Shown here piece by piece: positions 19,139-28,693 of a stretch of DNA of 64,000 nucleotides; the first letter of the stretch is position 1, and each line of letters starts with the position of its first letter. The stretch is from Polynucleobacter sp. AP-Reno-20A-A9. Its GTDB lineage: Bacteria > Pseudomonadota > Gammaproteobacteria > Burkholderiales > Burkholderiaceae. The position numbers were made by a program, and so were the translations under genes. The stretch covers positions 246,964 through 310,963 of the forward strand of contig NZ_JACVPB010000002.1 in NCBI RefSeq assembly GCF_018882085.1, given 5' to 3'. A model generated the notes under the pieces. It was not told the DNA's origin, made no database searches, and saw only the letters and a program-made list of their open reading frames with translations.

Positions 19139-19157
19139 GGGCTGCTGCCCTTAGATT
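19132..19157. terminator. Shared hairpin containing the dapF and pyrE stop codons
   Basis: AATCTAAGGGC and GCCCTTAGATT form a perfect 11-bp stem with a TGCT loop. The dapF TAA is in the left arm and the pyrE TAA, on the other strand, in the right arm. No clear U-tract follows on either side, so it may act as a bidirectional terminator or as a transcript-end protecting hairpin. Confidence 0.55.
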
Positions 19158-19819
19158 CCATATTTATCGCGATAAGCTTTAACTGCAGGCAAATAATTTG
19201 TTAGCTGGGTATCGCTTGATGCTGTCAAGAATGACATCAAGCCAGCCAAGTTCGCAATCGCAATTACCGGCAAACCAAATTCTTGCTCGACAGCCTGCAC
19301 TGCGGATTTATCCCCAATCTCGGTTGCAGTACCCGATCGCTCCATGCGATCTAATGCAATTAATACTGCGGCAGGTTCTGCACCAGCTTTACGAATAAGA
19401 TCAACAGACTCTCTTACTGACGTTCCCGCTGAAATCACATCATCAATGATGACAACCTTACCCTTTACTGGCGCACCAACTAGCATGCCGCCTTCGCCAT
19501 GATCTTTTGCTTCTTTGCGGTTGTAAGCATAAGGAACGTTAATGCCATCATCCGCCAGCGCAATGGCTGTAGCAGCCGCCAAGGTAATCCCCTTGTAAGC
19601 GGGGCCATATAGCATGTCGAATTGAATCTTGGATTCTTGCAAAGCTTTAGCATAGTAACGGCCTAAGGCACTCAAACGTGCTCCGTCATTAAATTCACCG
19701 GCATTAAAAAAATAAGGCGAGAGTCTTCCCGCTTTAGTTTTAAACTCCCCGAAGGACAAAACCTTTGCCCCCAAGGCAAAACGAATAAAGTTATCTTGAT
19801 TTGAATTATTTGAGCTCAT
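19151..19819 (-). CDS. pyrE: Orotate phosphoribosyltransferase
   Basis: PyrE joins orotate to PRPP, giving OMP in pyrimidine synthesis. The PRPP-binding motif reads [16 protein letters not shown], and the N-terminal [19 protein letters not shown] and [14 protein letters not shown] are typical. The 222-residue length fits. It is divergent from xth with only 8 bases between the two start codons, so each promoter must lie within the other gene or further upstream. Confidence 0.96.
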   Translation of the reverse strand: MSSNNSNQDNFIRFALGAKVLSFGEFKTKAGRLSPYFFNAGEFNDGARLSALGRYYAKALQESKIQFDMLYGPAYKGITLAAATAIALADDGINVPYAYNRKEAKDHGEGGMLVGAPVKGKVVIIDDVISAGTSVRESVDLIRKAGAEPAAVLIALDRMERSGTATEIGDKSAVQAVEQEFGLPVIAIANLAGLMSFLTASSDTQLTNYLPAVKAYRDKYGI

Positions 19820-19827
19820 AGGCCTAC

Positions 19828-20610
19828 ATGTTACGCATCATTTCCGCGAACCTCAACGGTATCCGTTCCGCAGTCAAAAAAGGCTTTCTGCCATGGGCTG
19901 TAAAGCAAAAGGCTGACTTCATCTGCATGCAAGAGCTCAAGGCTCAGCGCGATGATCTAGAGGGCGCCATCCTTAATCCTGATGGCATGCATGGTTTTTT
20001 CCATCATGCCGAGAAAAAGGGCTACAGCGGTTGCGGTATTTATACGCCCCATAAACCAGATGAGGTCTTGTACGGCTATGGCAATGAAGAGTTTGATGCA
20101 GAGGGGCGCTATGTAGAGGCACGCTTTAAAGGGCTTTCTGTTATTTCGGTCTATATGCCCTCAGGCTCAAGCTCTCCAGAGCGACAAGAGGCTAAATACC
20201 GCTATCTCGACAGCTTTCTGCCACATCTCATTTCTCTAAAAAAATCGGGTCGTGAAATCGTCTTATGCGGCGATGTCAATATTGCCCATCAAGAAATTGA
20301 CCTGAAGAATTGGAAAGGCAATCTCAAAAATTCTGGCTTCCTACCGGAAGAGCGTGCATGGCTCACCAATCTCTTTGACAAAGTAGGCTACGTGGACGTC
20401 TATCGGCAGCTTGAACCAGAGGCCACTGAGACTTGCTACACCTGGTGGAGCAATCGCGGTCAAGCTTATGCAAAGAATGTTGGCTGGCGTATTGACTATC
20501 ACATCACCACTCCTGGCATTGCTACTACAGCTAAGAAAACTGCCGTGTACAAAGAAGAGAAATTTTCAGACCACGCACCACTTACAGTGGATTACGACTG
20601 GAAGATTTAA
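19828..20610 (+). CDS. xth: Exodeoxyribonuclease III
   Basis: This DNA-repair AP endonuclease and 3'-5' exonuclease belongs to the EEP superfamily. Catalytic motifs are LNGIRSA, MQELKAQ (metal-binding Glu), [14 protein letters not shown] (Asp/Asn), WRIDYH and the C-terminal [11 protein letters not shown] with the catalytic His. The 260-residue length is normal. It begins 8 bases from the divergent pyrE start and shows no clear Shine-Dalgarno in that gap. Confidence 0.95.
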   Translation: MLRIISANLNGIRSAVKKGFLPWAVKQKADFICMQELKAQRDDLEGAILNPDGMHGFFHHAEKKGYSGCGIYTPHKPDEVLYGYGNEEFDAEGRYVEARFKGLSVISVYMPSGSSSPERQEAKYRYLDSFLPHLISLKKSGREIVLCGDVNIAHQEIDLKNWKGNLKNSGFLPEERAWLTNLFDKVGYVDVYRQLEPEATETCYTWWSNRGQAYAKNVGWRIDYHITTPGIATTAKKTAVYKEEKFSDHAPLTVDYDWKI

Positions 20611-20640
20611 TAAGTAGCGAGGGGAACTTCCACCCCCCCC

Positions 20641-21960
20641 TTACTCCCCTTCTTTTTTGATCTGAACGATCTTGAAATGCATCGTTGCCCAAATGAGAAG
20701 TAGGACTGGCGCGCCAATGATGGCAGTTCCGTAGAAGAATGCTGGATATCCGAAGTTGTCGACAAACACCCCCGAGAAGCCCGCTAACCATTTAGGCAAG
20801 AGTAGCATCATCGAGCTAAACAAAGCGTACTGAGTGGCTGAGTAACGGATATTGGTAAGTGAGGACAAGAAAGCAATAAAGGCCGCACTTGCAATACCAG
20901 AACTGAGGTTGTCTGCGGAGATCACCCAGATCAAGCCATGCAAATCGTGGCCTTGAGTTGCTAACCAGGCAAACAATAAATTACTCACCGCTGAGAGAAC
21001 TGCGCCCACGAAGAGAATTCTCAAAACGCCAAAACGCAATGTGAGTACGCCACCGACAAAGGCGCCAACCAAAGTCATCACAACCCCAAACACTTTGCTT
21101 ACAGCGGCAACCTCATCCTTGGTGTAGCCCATATCAACATAAAACGGATTCGCCATGATGCCCATCACTACATCACTAATACGATAGATGGCAATTAAAG
21201 ACAAAATCAAAATGGCATGCCAGCGATAACGCGTAATAAACTCTGCAAATGGCTCAACCAAGGTTTGATATAGCCAAGCTTTAGAAGTGCGCACTTTAGC
21301 CAATTCGTATCTTGCTGGCTCTTTACTTAAAAGAGTAGTAATTACGCCCACACCAATAGAGGCCGCCATACAGAGATAGGCAAATTGCCATGCAGTTGCG
21401 TCATAGCCACTGCCGGTTTCAGCCCGGGCGGCAAGCCAGAGCACGCCAGCGCCAGCCCAGATCAAGGCAAGCCGATATCCAGTTTGATAGGTAGCCGCTA
21501 AAGCCGCCTGGTGATCACTATTGGCCGACTCAATACGAAAAGCATCTAATGCGATATCTTGGGTAGCAGAGCCAAAAGCCACCAATAGCGCACACCAAAC
21601 AATAGAGTTAAGTGCAAGTTTAGGGTCTAAAGTCGACATGCTAACAAGACCCAGAATGATGAGCGCTTGCGCAAAGAGCAGCCAGCTACGACGACGACCA
21701 AATAATTTAGTGAGGAGAGGGATTTGCAGGCGGTCTACGAGAGGCGCCCAAACCCATTTAAAAGCGTAGATCAAACCAACCCAGGTTAAATAGCCAATGG
21801 TGCTGCGATCAATTCCAGCTTCACGCAACCAAAAACTCAGCGTTCCCAAAATGAGCAATAAAGGCAGGCCTGCAGAGAAGCCCAAGAAAAGCATGCGTAA
21901 ACAAGGCCACTCAAGATAAACCCGAAAGTCTTTTAACCAAGATTGAACTGCAGCTAACAC
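20641..21960 (-). CDS. ampG: AmpG-family MFS muropeptide permease
   Basis: This predicted 12-helix inner-membrane transporter of 439 residues has the AmpG features MLFLGFSAGLPLLLILGTLSFWL, YLTWVGLIYAFKWVWAPLVD and FGSATQDIALDAFRIE. AmpG imports GlcNAc-anhydromuropeptides released by lytic transglycosylases for recycling, which fits the transglycosylase gene in this window. The start is GTG, with AAAGG close in front. It is the last gene of a long minus-strand array, 15 bases after metW. Confidence 0.88.
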   Translation of the reverse strand: MLAAVQSWLKDFRVYLEWPCLRMLFLGFSAGLPLLLILGTLSFWLREAGIDRSTIGYLTWVGLIYAFKWVWAPLVDRLQIPLLTKLFGRRRSWLLFAQALIILGLVSMSTLDPKLALNSIVWCALLVAFGSATQDIALDAFRIESANSDHQAALAATYQTGYRLALIWAGAGVLWLAARAETGSGYDATAWQFAYLCMAASIGVGVITTLLSKEPARYELAKVRTSKAWLYQTLVEPFAEFITRYRWHAILILSLIAIYRISDVVMGIMANPFYVDMGYTKDEVAAVSKVFGVVMTLVGAFVGGVLTLRFGVLRILFVGAVLSAVSNLLFAWLATQGHDLHGLIWVISADNLSSGIASAAFIAFLSSLTNIRYSATQYALFSSMMLLLPKWLAGFSGVFVDNFGYPAFFYGTAIIGAPVLLLIWATMHFKIVQIKKEGE

Positions 21961-21975
21961 CTTTGAATCTTTATT

Positions 21976-22569
21976 CTATGCACGACGAATGCGGAATAAA
22001 GCGAGGCTGCCAAATAGATTTGGCATCAAGGTAACCTGACGACCTTCATGCAAGATGCATTGATCAAGAACCTTCAGACCAAGGCTTGAGGCCAACTTCT
22101 CAAAGTCAGCAACAGTGAGCACGCGCACGTTAGGCGTGTTGTACCACTGATAAGGCAAGCTCTTAGATATTGGCATACGGCCTAGACCCACAGCCAATCG
22201 ATGAGACCAATGACCGAAGTTTGGAAAGGAGATCACTGACTCTTTACCGACACGAACTACTTCACGCAAAATCTTTTCAGTTTGATGAATGGTTTGCAGA
22301 GTTTGCGACAGCACAACCGTGTCAAAACTACTGTCCTCAAAGAGCGCTAAGCCGCCCTCTAAATCTTGCTGAATAACGTTTAAGCCTTTTTGTACGCAAG
22401 AGAGTACGCGTGAATCATCAATCTCAACGCCATAAGCGTGCACCGGTTTTTGTTTCTGCAAAAACTCCAAGAAACTACCATCGCCACAACCGAGGTCGAG
22501 CACTTGAGTGTTTGGTGCAATCCAATTGGCTATGGCAGCAAAATCGGCACGCTTATTGAAATTGCTCAT
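21976..22569 (-). CDS. metW: Methionine biosynthesis protein MetW
   Basis: The 197-residue protein has a class I methyltransferase-like fold. [15 protein letters not shown] is the SAM motif, and [24 protein letters not shown] and [12 protein letters not shown] are MetW signatures. MetW works with MetX in homoserine acetylation in many beta- and alphaproteobacteria, probably by stimulating or stabilising it. It overlaps metX by 4 bases, a constant arrangement that supports the pairing. Confidence 0.94.
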   Translation of the reverse strand: MSNFNKRADFAAIANWIAPNTQVLDLGCGDGSFLEFLQKQKPVHAYGVEIDDSRVLSCVQKGLNVIQQDLEGGLALFEDSSFDTVVLSQTLQTIHQTEKILREVVRVGKESVISFPNFGHWSHRLAVGLGRMPISKSLPYQWYNTPNVRVLTVADFEKLASSLGLKVLDQCILHEGRQVTLMPNLFGSLALFRIRRA

Positions 22570-23705
22570 GCTTTAACCTCGCGCATTTGCTTAAAGTAAG
22601 CCCTTACAAGATTGTGATAACGCTCATCATCTAATAAGAATGCGTCGTGCCCATGTGGCGCATCGATCTCCGCATAGGTCACTTCACTCTTATTGCTCAG
22701 CAAAGATTGCACAATCTCACGGCTGCGATCAGGCGGGAAGCGCCAGTCGGTTGAAAAGCTCACAACCAAAAACTTGGCCTGCACTTCCGCTAAAGCGCGA
22801 TTCAGACTGCCATCGTAACGACGCGCAGGATCAAAATAATCCAGTGCGCGTGTAATCAGCAAATAGGTATTGGCATCAAAGTAGGTTGAAAACTTATCAC
22901 CCTGATGACGCAAATAACTTTCAACCTCAAACTCAACATCAAAGCTAAAACGGTAGTCATTGGACTCGCCATTGGGGCGCTGCAATTCTCGTCCAAATTT
23001 TTCTGCCATGTCATCATCAGACAAATAGGTAATATGGCCAACCATGCGCGCCAAACGTAAGCCGCGTTTTGGCACAACACCATGCTCATAGTAATTGCCC
23101 CCATGAAAATCAGGATCCGACAGAATGGCATTGCGCGCAACTTCATTAAAAGCAATGTTTTGTGCGCTCAGCCTTGGGGTGGATGCCACCACAACGCAAT
23201 GGTCTATCCGCTTGGGAAACTGAATGGCCCAAGCCATAGCCTGCATGCCGCCCAAGCTTCCGCCCATCACAGCAGCAAACTTCCGAATACCTAATTTGTC
23301 TGCCAAGCGGGCCTGAGTATTTACCCAATCCTCAACTGTAATGACTGGAAAATCAGCGCCATATGGCTTGCCATTTTCTGGATTAATGCTCATAGGCCCA
23401 GTAGAGCCAAAACAAGAGCCTAAATTATTAACGCCTATGACAAAAAAGTGATTGGTATCTACCGGCTTACCGGGGCCAATCATGTTGTCCCACCAACCGA
23501 TATCTTTTGGATCTTCTGGACTTGGGCCAGCTACGTGATGAGATGCATTGAGTGCATGGCAAACAAGAACAGCATTACTTTTATCTGCATTGAGTTTGCC
23601 GTAAGTTTCAATAACTAAATCGTAGCCAGACAAGATGGCGCCACTCTGCAAAGGCAGGGGCTCGGCAAAATGAATAGTGTTTCTAGAGAGGTGTAGCTCG
23701 CTCAT
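22566..23705 (-). CDS. metX: Homoserine O-acyltransferase
   Basis: This alpha/beta hydrolase activates homoserine by O-acylation at the start of methionine synthesis. The nucleophile elbow is [10 protein letters not shown]; the Asp and His of the triad are probably in [12 protein letters not shown] and [11 protein letters not shown]. The oxyanion region reads [15 protein letters not shown]. At 379 residues it is of normal length. The acyl donor (acetyl- or succinyl-CoA) cannot be decided by eye. It overlaps slmA and metW by 4 bases on either side. Confidence 0.94.
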   Translation of the reverse strand: MSELHLSRNTIHFAEPLPLQSGAILSGYDLVIETYGKLNADKSNAVLVCHALNASHHVAGPSPEDPKDIGWWDNMIGPGKPVDTNHFFVIGVNNLGSCFGSTGPMSINPENGKPYGADFPVITVEDWVNTQARLADKLGIRKFAAVMGGSLGGMQAMAWAIQFPKRIDHCVVVASTPRLSAQNIAFNEVARNAILSDPDFHGGNYYEHGVVPKRGLRLARMVGHITYLSDDDMAEKFGRELQRPNGESNDYRFSFDVEFEVESYLRHQGDKFSTYFDANTYLLITRALDYFDPARRYDGSLNRALAEVQAKFLVVSFSTDWRFPPDRSREIVQSLLSNKSEVTYAEIDAPHGHDAFLLDDERYHNLVRAYFKQMREVKA

Positions 23706-24352
23706 TCTGACAGGAGAAGGCGCAGACTAACATCAGAGGCTTCAGTTGGCAGCTTCTTAAATCCGCTACGGGCAAAGCGATGCCAACGACCCAAAACAAA
23801 ACTCATCAACATGGCCGCACGAATGCTGACCTCTTCTTGACCCAGCTGCGCCCAATTACCGCCTTGGGTTTGGGCAATACGCAGTGCTTGCTTAAGAGAT
23901 GCTTCGACGCGATCAAGCACTTGAGTAATGCGCTCTTGAAGACGATCATCTTCCTGAAATAAAGCATCGCCCAATAAAACGCGAGTCATGCCAGGATTCT
24001 TTTCAGCAAAGAATAAAAGCATTTGCAAAATGCCGCGCGCTTGAGCAAGACCAGATTCTTCTTTTTGATTAATTTGATTAATCAATCCAAAAACAGTTTG
24101 CTCAATAAAAGAAATTAGGCCTTCGAACATCTGCGCTTTACTGGCGAAGTGTCGATATAGGGCCGCTTCTGAAACCTCAATCTTGGCTGCTAATGCTGCG
24201 GTAGTAACGCGCTCACCCTTTGGGTTTTGCAACATCTCAGCAAGCACTTGCAAAATCTGTAAACGGCGCTCACCTGGGCGAGGGCGCTTACGAACCTTAC
24301 CTGCATCAGCGTTGCTGTCGTTGATGTTTGCTGACTCTAAGGGCTCGCTCAT
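23702..24352 (-). CDS. slmA: TetR-family nucleoid occlusion factor SlmA-like
   Basis: The 216-residue protein has an N-terminal TetR helix-turn-helix ([33 protein letters not shown]), which is the SlmA form of this motif. In E. coli SlmA binds DNA and blocks FtsZ assembly over the nucleoid. The N-terminus has a basic stretch [10 protein letters not shown]. It sits between argB and metX, as in many Burkholderiales, and overlaps metX by 4 bases. The orthology call is good; the role in this organism is inferred. Confidence 0.85.
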   Translation of the reverse strand: MSEPLESANINDSNADAGKVRKRPRPGERRLQILQVLAEMLQNPKGERVTTAALAAKIEVSEAALYRHFASKAQMFEGLISFIEQTVFGLINQINQKEESGLAQARGILQMLLFFAEKNPGMTRVLLGDALFQEDDRLQERITQVLDRVEASLKQALRIAQTQGGNWAQLGQEEVSIRAAMLMSFVLGRWHRFARSGFKKLPTEASDVSLRLLLSE

Positions 24353-24362
24353 AGTTATCTAC

Positions 24363-25265
24363 CTACCTAGAGCGGATCATTGTGCCGAACGCTTGCTCGG
24401 TCAGAATTTCTAGCAATAAAGAATGTTCAATGCGGCCATCAATGATATGCACTGAATTCACACCGCTCTTAGCGGCATCTAATGCAGAAGAAATCTTTGG
24501 CAACATACCACCAGAAATAGTGCCATCGGCAAACAGCGCATCAATTTCTCGCGCAGTTAAATCTGTCAGCAACTTACCGTCTTTATCCATTACGCCCGGG
24601 ATATTAGTCATCATGACCAACTTCTCTGCATGCAGGATTTCAGCCATCTTGCCAGCCACTAAGTCAGCATTAATGTTGTAAGCCTGACCTTCTGCACTAA
24701 AGCCGATAGGAGAAATCACCGGAATAAACGCGTCATCTTGCAGAGCTTTAACAACAGCAGGGTTAATTGCCTCAATTTCACCAACAAAGCCGATATCTAT
24801 TTTTTTACCTGGCTCTGTATCGCTCGGGATCATCATTTTTTTAGCATGAATCAATCCACCGTCTTTACCAGTCAAGCCAACAGCCTGCCCGCCAAAGTGG
24901 TTAATCAACATCACAATGTCCTGCTGCACCTCGCCGCCTAGAACCCATTCCACCACTTCCATGGTTTCTTCATCGGTTACGCGCATGCCTTGAATAAAAG
25001 TACCCGTCTTGCCAATCTTCTTTAAGGCCTCATCAATTTGTGGGCCTCCGCCGTGAACCACCACTGGGTTCATGCCGACGAGTTTTAACAAGATAACATC
25101 GCGCGCAAAACTTTCTTTGAGGCGCTCTTCCACCATGGCATTTCCGCCGTACTTAATCACAATGGTCTTGCCGTGATACGCGCGGATATAAGGCAAAGCC
25201 TCAGCAAGAATCTCTGCCTTTAATAAAGGAGAGATATCACTAATAGTTGGTAAATGCTTAGTCAT
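24363..25265 (-). CDS. argB: Acetylglutamate kinase
   Basis: ArgB phosphorylates N-acetylglutamate in arginine synthesis. The 300-residue amino-acid kinase shows [29 protein letters not shown] and the C-terminal [18 protein letters not shown], with [13 protein letters not shown] in between. The length suits the arginine-sensitive hexameric form with an N-terminal helix. It is flanked by dksA (14 bases) and slmA (10 bases) in the same direction. Confidence 0.96.
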   Translation of the reverse strand: MTKHLPTISDISPLLKAEILAEALPYIRAYHGKTIVIKYGGNAMVEERLKESFARDVILLKLVGMNPVVVHGGGPQIDEALKKIGKTGTFIQGMRVTDEETMEVVEWVLGGEVQQDIVMLINHFGGQAVGLTGKDGGLIHAKKMMIPSDTEPGKKIDIGFVGEIEAINPAVVKALQDDAFIPVISPIGFSAEGQAYNINADLVAGKMAEILHAEKLVMMTNIPGVMDKDGKLLTDLTAREIDALFADGTISGGMLPKISSALDAAKSGVNSVHIIDGRIEHSLLLEILTEQAFGTMIRSR

Positions 25266-25279
25266 CGCTACTTAAAAAT

Positions 25280-25768
25280 TTATTCGCCAAATAATTTTTG
25301 ACGGAGTTCACGACGCTCTTGAGCTTCAAGAGATAAATTGGCTGTAGGCCTTGCAATTAAACGGTTCAAGCCGATTGGCTCACCAGTTTCTTCGCACCAT
25401 CCATAGTCGCCGGATTCAATACGCGCCAATGCTTGTTCTACTTTTTTGAGTAGCTTGCGCTCACGATCACGTGTGCGCAATTCCAATGCATGCTCCTCTT
25501 CGATCGTTGCACGATCGGCAGGATCAGGAACCAAAATATTTTCACGCAGATGTTCTGTTGTTTCGGACGCATTCTTCAAAATGTCGTCTTTAAGAGTGAG
25601 CAGTTTTTGACGGAAAAAATCTAACTGCGCAGCATTCATGTAGTCCTTATCGGACATCTTGAGCAATTCCGCCTCAGTTAATGGAGCACCTTTTACAACT
25701 TTAGTGCTCGCAACTTTACTGTTAGCTTTTGCAGCAGTCGCTGGTTTTGTTGCTGTTTTTACCGTCAT
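25280..25768 (-). CDS. dksA: RNA polymerase-binding regulator DksA, single-cysteine form
   Basis: DksA works with ppGpp in the secondary channel of RNA polymerase. The coiled-coil tip motif DPADRA is present, followed by the C-terminal globular domain. Of the four zinc cysteines of E. coli DksA only the first is kept: Cys125, then Thr128, Ser146 and Ala149 (CEET and LSLEA instead of CESC and LCIDC). The protein must fold without a Cys4 zinc site. The N-terminal 40 residues are Lys/Ala/Thr-rich and probably disordered. It is next to a COG0523 metal-GTPase gene. Confidence 0.93.
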   Translation of the reverse strand: MTVKTATKPATAAKANSKVASTKVVKGAPLTEAELLKMSDKDYMNAAQLDFFRQKLLTLKDDILKNASETTEHLRENILVPDPADRATIEEEHALELRTRDRERKLLKKVEQALARIESGDYGWCEETGEPIGLNRLIARPTANLSLEAQERRELRQKLFGE

Positions 25769-25879
25769 CTCGTTCTTTCCTCGTTTGAAGCATTATTGCC
25801 TCATTCTGCCAAACTTTTACGGCCCTTTTATTAATATTCATCAATATCGGCCGTGGCGGCGGATTGTACCCGAATCTTG

Positions 25880-26956
25880 CTAGGCCAAACAGCCCTCAAG
25901 CCCAGCCAATAGGGTGTCCTTGGGCAAATCGATGCCTATGAAGACCATCCGGGTTTGCTTGGGTTCTGTACCCCATGGACCGGCTAAATCGCTGCCCATC
26001 ATCTGGTGAACGCCCTGGAACACCACTTTTCGGCTACTTCCCTTCACATAGAGCACGCCTTTATAGCGCAACATCTTCTCGCCAAAGACCTCCAAAATGC
26101 CCCCAAGGAAGTCTTCCAGCTTTTTGTGATTAAAGGGTTTATCACTACGAAAAACAAAGGATTGGATACGATCGGTATGGCCAGCATGGCCGTGGTGCTG
26201 GTGCTGGTGCTGGTGGTCGTGACTATGATCGTGGCCACAGGTACTGTGATCATGGTCATGTCCGTGGTCGTGCCCACAATTCTCATGGTCATGATCATCC
26301 TGCTCCAAGAAATGAGGGTCAATATCCAGCTTGGCGTTGAGATTGAATCCCTTGAGGTCCAAGACGGCATTCAAGGGCACCACGCCCTTAGAAATCCCCG
26401 CAATAGGCGCTCTTGGGTTCATATGCATGAGGCGATTACGCAAGGCATCTACTTCAGCAGGGGTAACCAAATCGGTCTTAGTAATAAAGATTTGGTCGGC
26501 AAAGCCAACCTGTCGCTGAGCTTCTTCGTGCTCACTGAGTTGTTGCTGACCATGCTTGGCATCCACTAGGGTCACCACAGCGTCTAAAACATAATGGTCG
26601 GCCACATCATCATCCATAAAGAATGTCTGGGCAACGGGACCAGGATTGGCAACACCCGTGGTTTCAATGACAACGCGATCAAAACTAATCTTCTTGTCTT
26701 TGCGTTGCTCCCAAAGTTCATTTAGCGCCTCTACAAGATCGCCGCGAATGGTGCAGCAAATGCAACCATTACTCATCTGCACAATGTTCTCTTGGTTGTC
26801 TTGAACCAAGATGTCGTTATCAATATTCTCTTCGCCGAATTCATTCTCGATCACGGCAATCTTTTTGCCGTGATCCTCGGTCAGGATATGTTTAAGCAAA
26901 GTGGTTTTGCCGCTTCCCAAGAAGCCTGTCAAAATCGTTACCGGAATTAATGCCAT
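25880..26956 (-). CDS. COG0523 (CobW/YjiA-type) metallochaperone GTPase
   Basis: This P-loop GTPase is thought to insert or deliver metal, commonly zinc. The Walker A is GFLGSGKTT close to the N-terminus, the metal motif CICC sits in [13 protein letters not shown], and [10 protein letters not shown] is the Walker B region. Between about residues 225 and 265 there is a dense His/Asp stretch, a likely metal-binding loop. I take the ATG at 26954-26956 (358 residues, [12 protein letters not shown]); an ATG five codons earlier is also possible. The C-terminal CobW domain ends with [18 protein letters not shown]. It is 111 bases upstream of dksA. Confidence 0.93.
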   Translation of the reverse strand: MALIPVTILTGFLGSGKTTLLKHILTEDHGKKIAVIENEFGEENIDNDILVQDNQENIVQMSNGCICCTIRGDLVEALNELWEQRKDKKISFDRVVIETTGVANPGPVAQTFFMDDDVADHYVLDAVVTLVDAKHGQQQLSEHEEAQRQVGFADQIFITKTDLVTPAEVDALRNRLMHMNPRAPIAGISKGVVPLNAVLDLKGFNLNAKLDIDPHFLEQDDHDHENCGHDHGHDHDHSTCGHDHSHDHQHQHQHHGHAGHTDRIQSFVFRSDKPFNHKKLEDFLGGILEVFGEKMLRYKGVLYVKGSSRKVVFQGVHQMMGSDLAGPWGTEPKQTRMVFIGIDLPKDTLLAGLEGCLA

Positions 26957-27025
26957 GGATGATCCAATCAAAATCTAAAAGCCAACAATTCCCAAAGCGG
27001 GAAACCTTCTATCTTACCGAGTTCC

Positions 27026-28027
27026 TCAGCCTTTGCCAGCCTTTGCGCGCGGATGCGCTTTATCGTATGCCTGAGCGAGGTGCTGAAAATCTAAAGACGT
27101 ATAAATCTGGGTGCTAGCGATGCTGGCATGCCCCAACATCTCCTGGACAGCACGCAAATCTTGCGAGGATTGCAGTACATGGCTCGCAAAACTATGGCGC
27201 ATCATATGGGGGTGCACATGGGTGGGCAAGCCGGCGCGCATAGCCAAAGTCCTTAATCTCGCTTGCACGGTACGCGGCGACAAGCGCTTGCCTGTTGCCG
27301 ACAAAAACAAGGCGATGGATTCTTCTGAATAATTTCCGGCATCGCGCAGCTCTCGCCACACAGCAAGTGATTTCATTGCAGGCGCGCCAACAGGCACTGA
27401 ACGTCGTTTGCCACCCTTGCCTAACACCGTTACTTCTGCAGCATCCCAGTCCAACCAGCCAGCAGATTCATGCTGACGGTCTTTGCTTTGCATTACATCA
27501 ATTCCCAAGAGCTCTGAAAGACGTAAGCCTGAGGAATACAACAAATCAATAATGGCAGCATCGCGGATGGATTCCAAATCCTTTTTTTCTTCAGCCTCTT
27601 TGACTGCCTGATTAACTAGAGAGAGGGCCTGCTCGACTGATAGCGCTTTAGGTAGCGACTTCAAGCGTTTTGGCGCCTTCACATCATCAACTGGATTGGC
27701 AACCAAGTTGCTCGTTACCTTGCCAGCACGTGCATCACGCCTGGCATCTTTTTCAGTAAGCCAGTCATACCAGCCGCGCCATGCAGAAAGCGCTCTCGCA
27801 ATGCTTCTTGAGGATTTACCTTTGGAGTGCAAGCGGCCAGCCCAACGACGCACGTGGCCGTTGCTAACTTTTAATAATTCAATGGAATCTTCTAAGGAAA
27901 AATTTTGGAGATCGCTCAGATCCATTCCGTACGCTTTAAGCGTATGCGGCGAGAGTTGACGCAACACATGTAGCTCATGCAAATACTCCTGCATGAGGGG
28001 ATGTAGTTCAGTCGACTTTAATTTCAT
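27026..28027 (-). CDS. xerC: Site-specific tyrosine recombinase XerC
   Basis: XerC resolves chromosome dimers at dif together with XerD. The 333-residue protein has an N-terminal SAM-like domain (LSPHTLKAYGMDL) and the catalytic residues: Arg in YSSGLRLSELLG, Lys in VLGKGGKRRSVPV, HMMRHSFASH, LGHASIASTQIYTSLD with the nucleophile at about Tyr309. Its start overlaps the DUF484 gene by 20 bases, the standard DUF484-xerC pair. This is a housekeeping recombinase, not an integron or phage integrase. Confidence 0.94.
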   Translation of the reverse strand: MKLKSTELHPLMQEYLHELHVLRQLSPHTLKAYGMDLSDLQNFSLEDSIELLKVSNGHVRRWAGRLHSKGKSSRSIARALSAWRGWYDWLTEKDARRDARAGKVTSNLVANPVDDVKAPKRLKSLPKALSVEQALSLVNQAVKEAEEKKDLESIRDAAIIDLLYSSGLRLSELLGIDVMQSKDRQHESAGWLDWDAAEVTVLGKGGKRRSVPVGAPAMKSLAVWRELRDAGNYSEESIALFLSATGKRLSPRTVQARLRTLAMRAGLPTHVHPHMMRHSFASHVLQSSQDLRAVQEMLGHASIASTQIYTSLDFQHLAQAYDKAHPRAKAGKG

Positions 28028-28682
28028 AAGCCTGGATACGATCCAAAGCTGCTGCAGTTAATTCAGCAATCTGGCGCAAATAGAAAGCACCCATATCTGC
28101 CGTAAAGCGGGATTCATCCTTACTGGCCAATAGCAATGCCGCAGGCGATTGAGTGGCGCCAACACTCTTGCCCAAAGGAAGGCCAATGGCCACCAGGCTT
28201 TGCCATTCGGGATCAATCGTTGTCTGGGTTGCTAATAAATCTACGCTAGCTGCTGCCAACTCCTTGGCAGAGCCGCATAGAGGTGCATCAACCCAAGGGC
28301 CAAATGCAGAATTAGGTGAAAGCAGTTGCGCTGACTCCACTTCAAATACCTCTGCCAAACCCGAGGTAATTGCGGCTTCCACATCACCCCTATTGTTAGC
28401 CCTCATTAAACGCAATAACCAAGCAACCAAACTTTGTTGGGTTTTATCGTTACGACTACCAAAGTGCAACATCTCGCTTAAGCGACGATTGAGTTCTTGG
28501 TTTTGTGTGCGCAATACCGTCATTTGACGCTCTTGCAAAGAGATCGCACGATCCTCATGTGGATGCTTAATCCGAATCTCATTAAAGAGATCAGCGTAAC
28601 GCTCAAAGAAGCCTGGGGTTACACGTAACCACTCAGCAACTAACTCTTCTTGCTCGGCTTGCTTTGGATCAATTGCACTCAT
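28008..28682 (-). CDS. DUF484 family protein
   Basis: The 224-residue protein follows the DUF484 pattern: an N-terminal helical part (VAEWLRVTPGFFERYADLFNEI) and QERQMTVLRTQNQELNRRLSEML as coiled coil, then a GAF-like domain. Its function is unknown, but the gene is very often directly upstream of xerC, as here with a 20-base overlap. This supports coordinated expression and perhaps a link to chromosome segregation. Confidence 0.88.
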   Translation of the reverse strand: MSAIDPKQAEQEELVAEWLRVTPGFFERYADLFNEIRIKHPHEDRAISLQERQMTVLRTQNQELNRRLSEMLHFGSRNDKTQQSLVAWLLRLMRANNRGDVEAAITSGLAEVFEVESAQLLSPNSAFGPWVDAPLCGSAKELAAASVDLLATQTTIDPEWQSLVAIGLPLGKSVGATQSPAALLLASKDESRFTADMGAFYLRQIAELTAAALDRIQAYEIKVD

Positions 28683-28693
28683 GTATTTCTTTC

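Noticed and set aside
25769..25879. Zur box between the GTPase and dksA genes
   Set aside because: No palindrome close to the known Zur consensus was found.
26006..26569. Long open frame (187 codons) on the plus strand opposite the COG0523 GTPase gene
   Set aside because: It lies wholly antisense to a gene with clear motifs; its repeats of Val and Met come from the His/Asp codons on the other strand.
27026..28027. XerC considered as a phage or integron integrase
   Set aside because: The partner DUF484 gene and housekeeping neighbours identify it as chromosomal XerC; no attachment sites or gene cassettes nearby.
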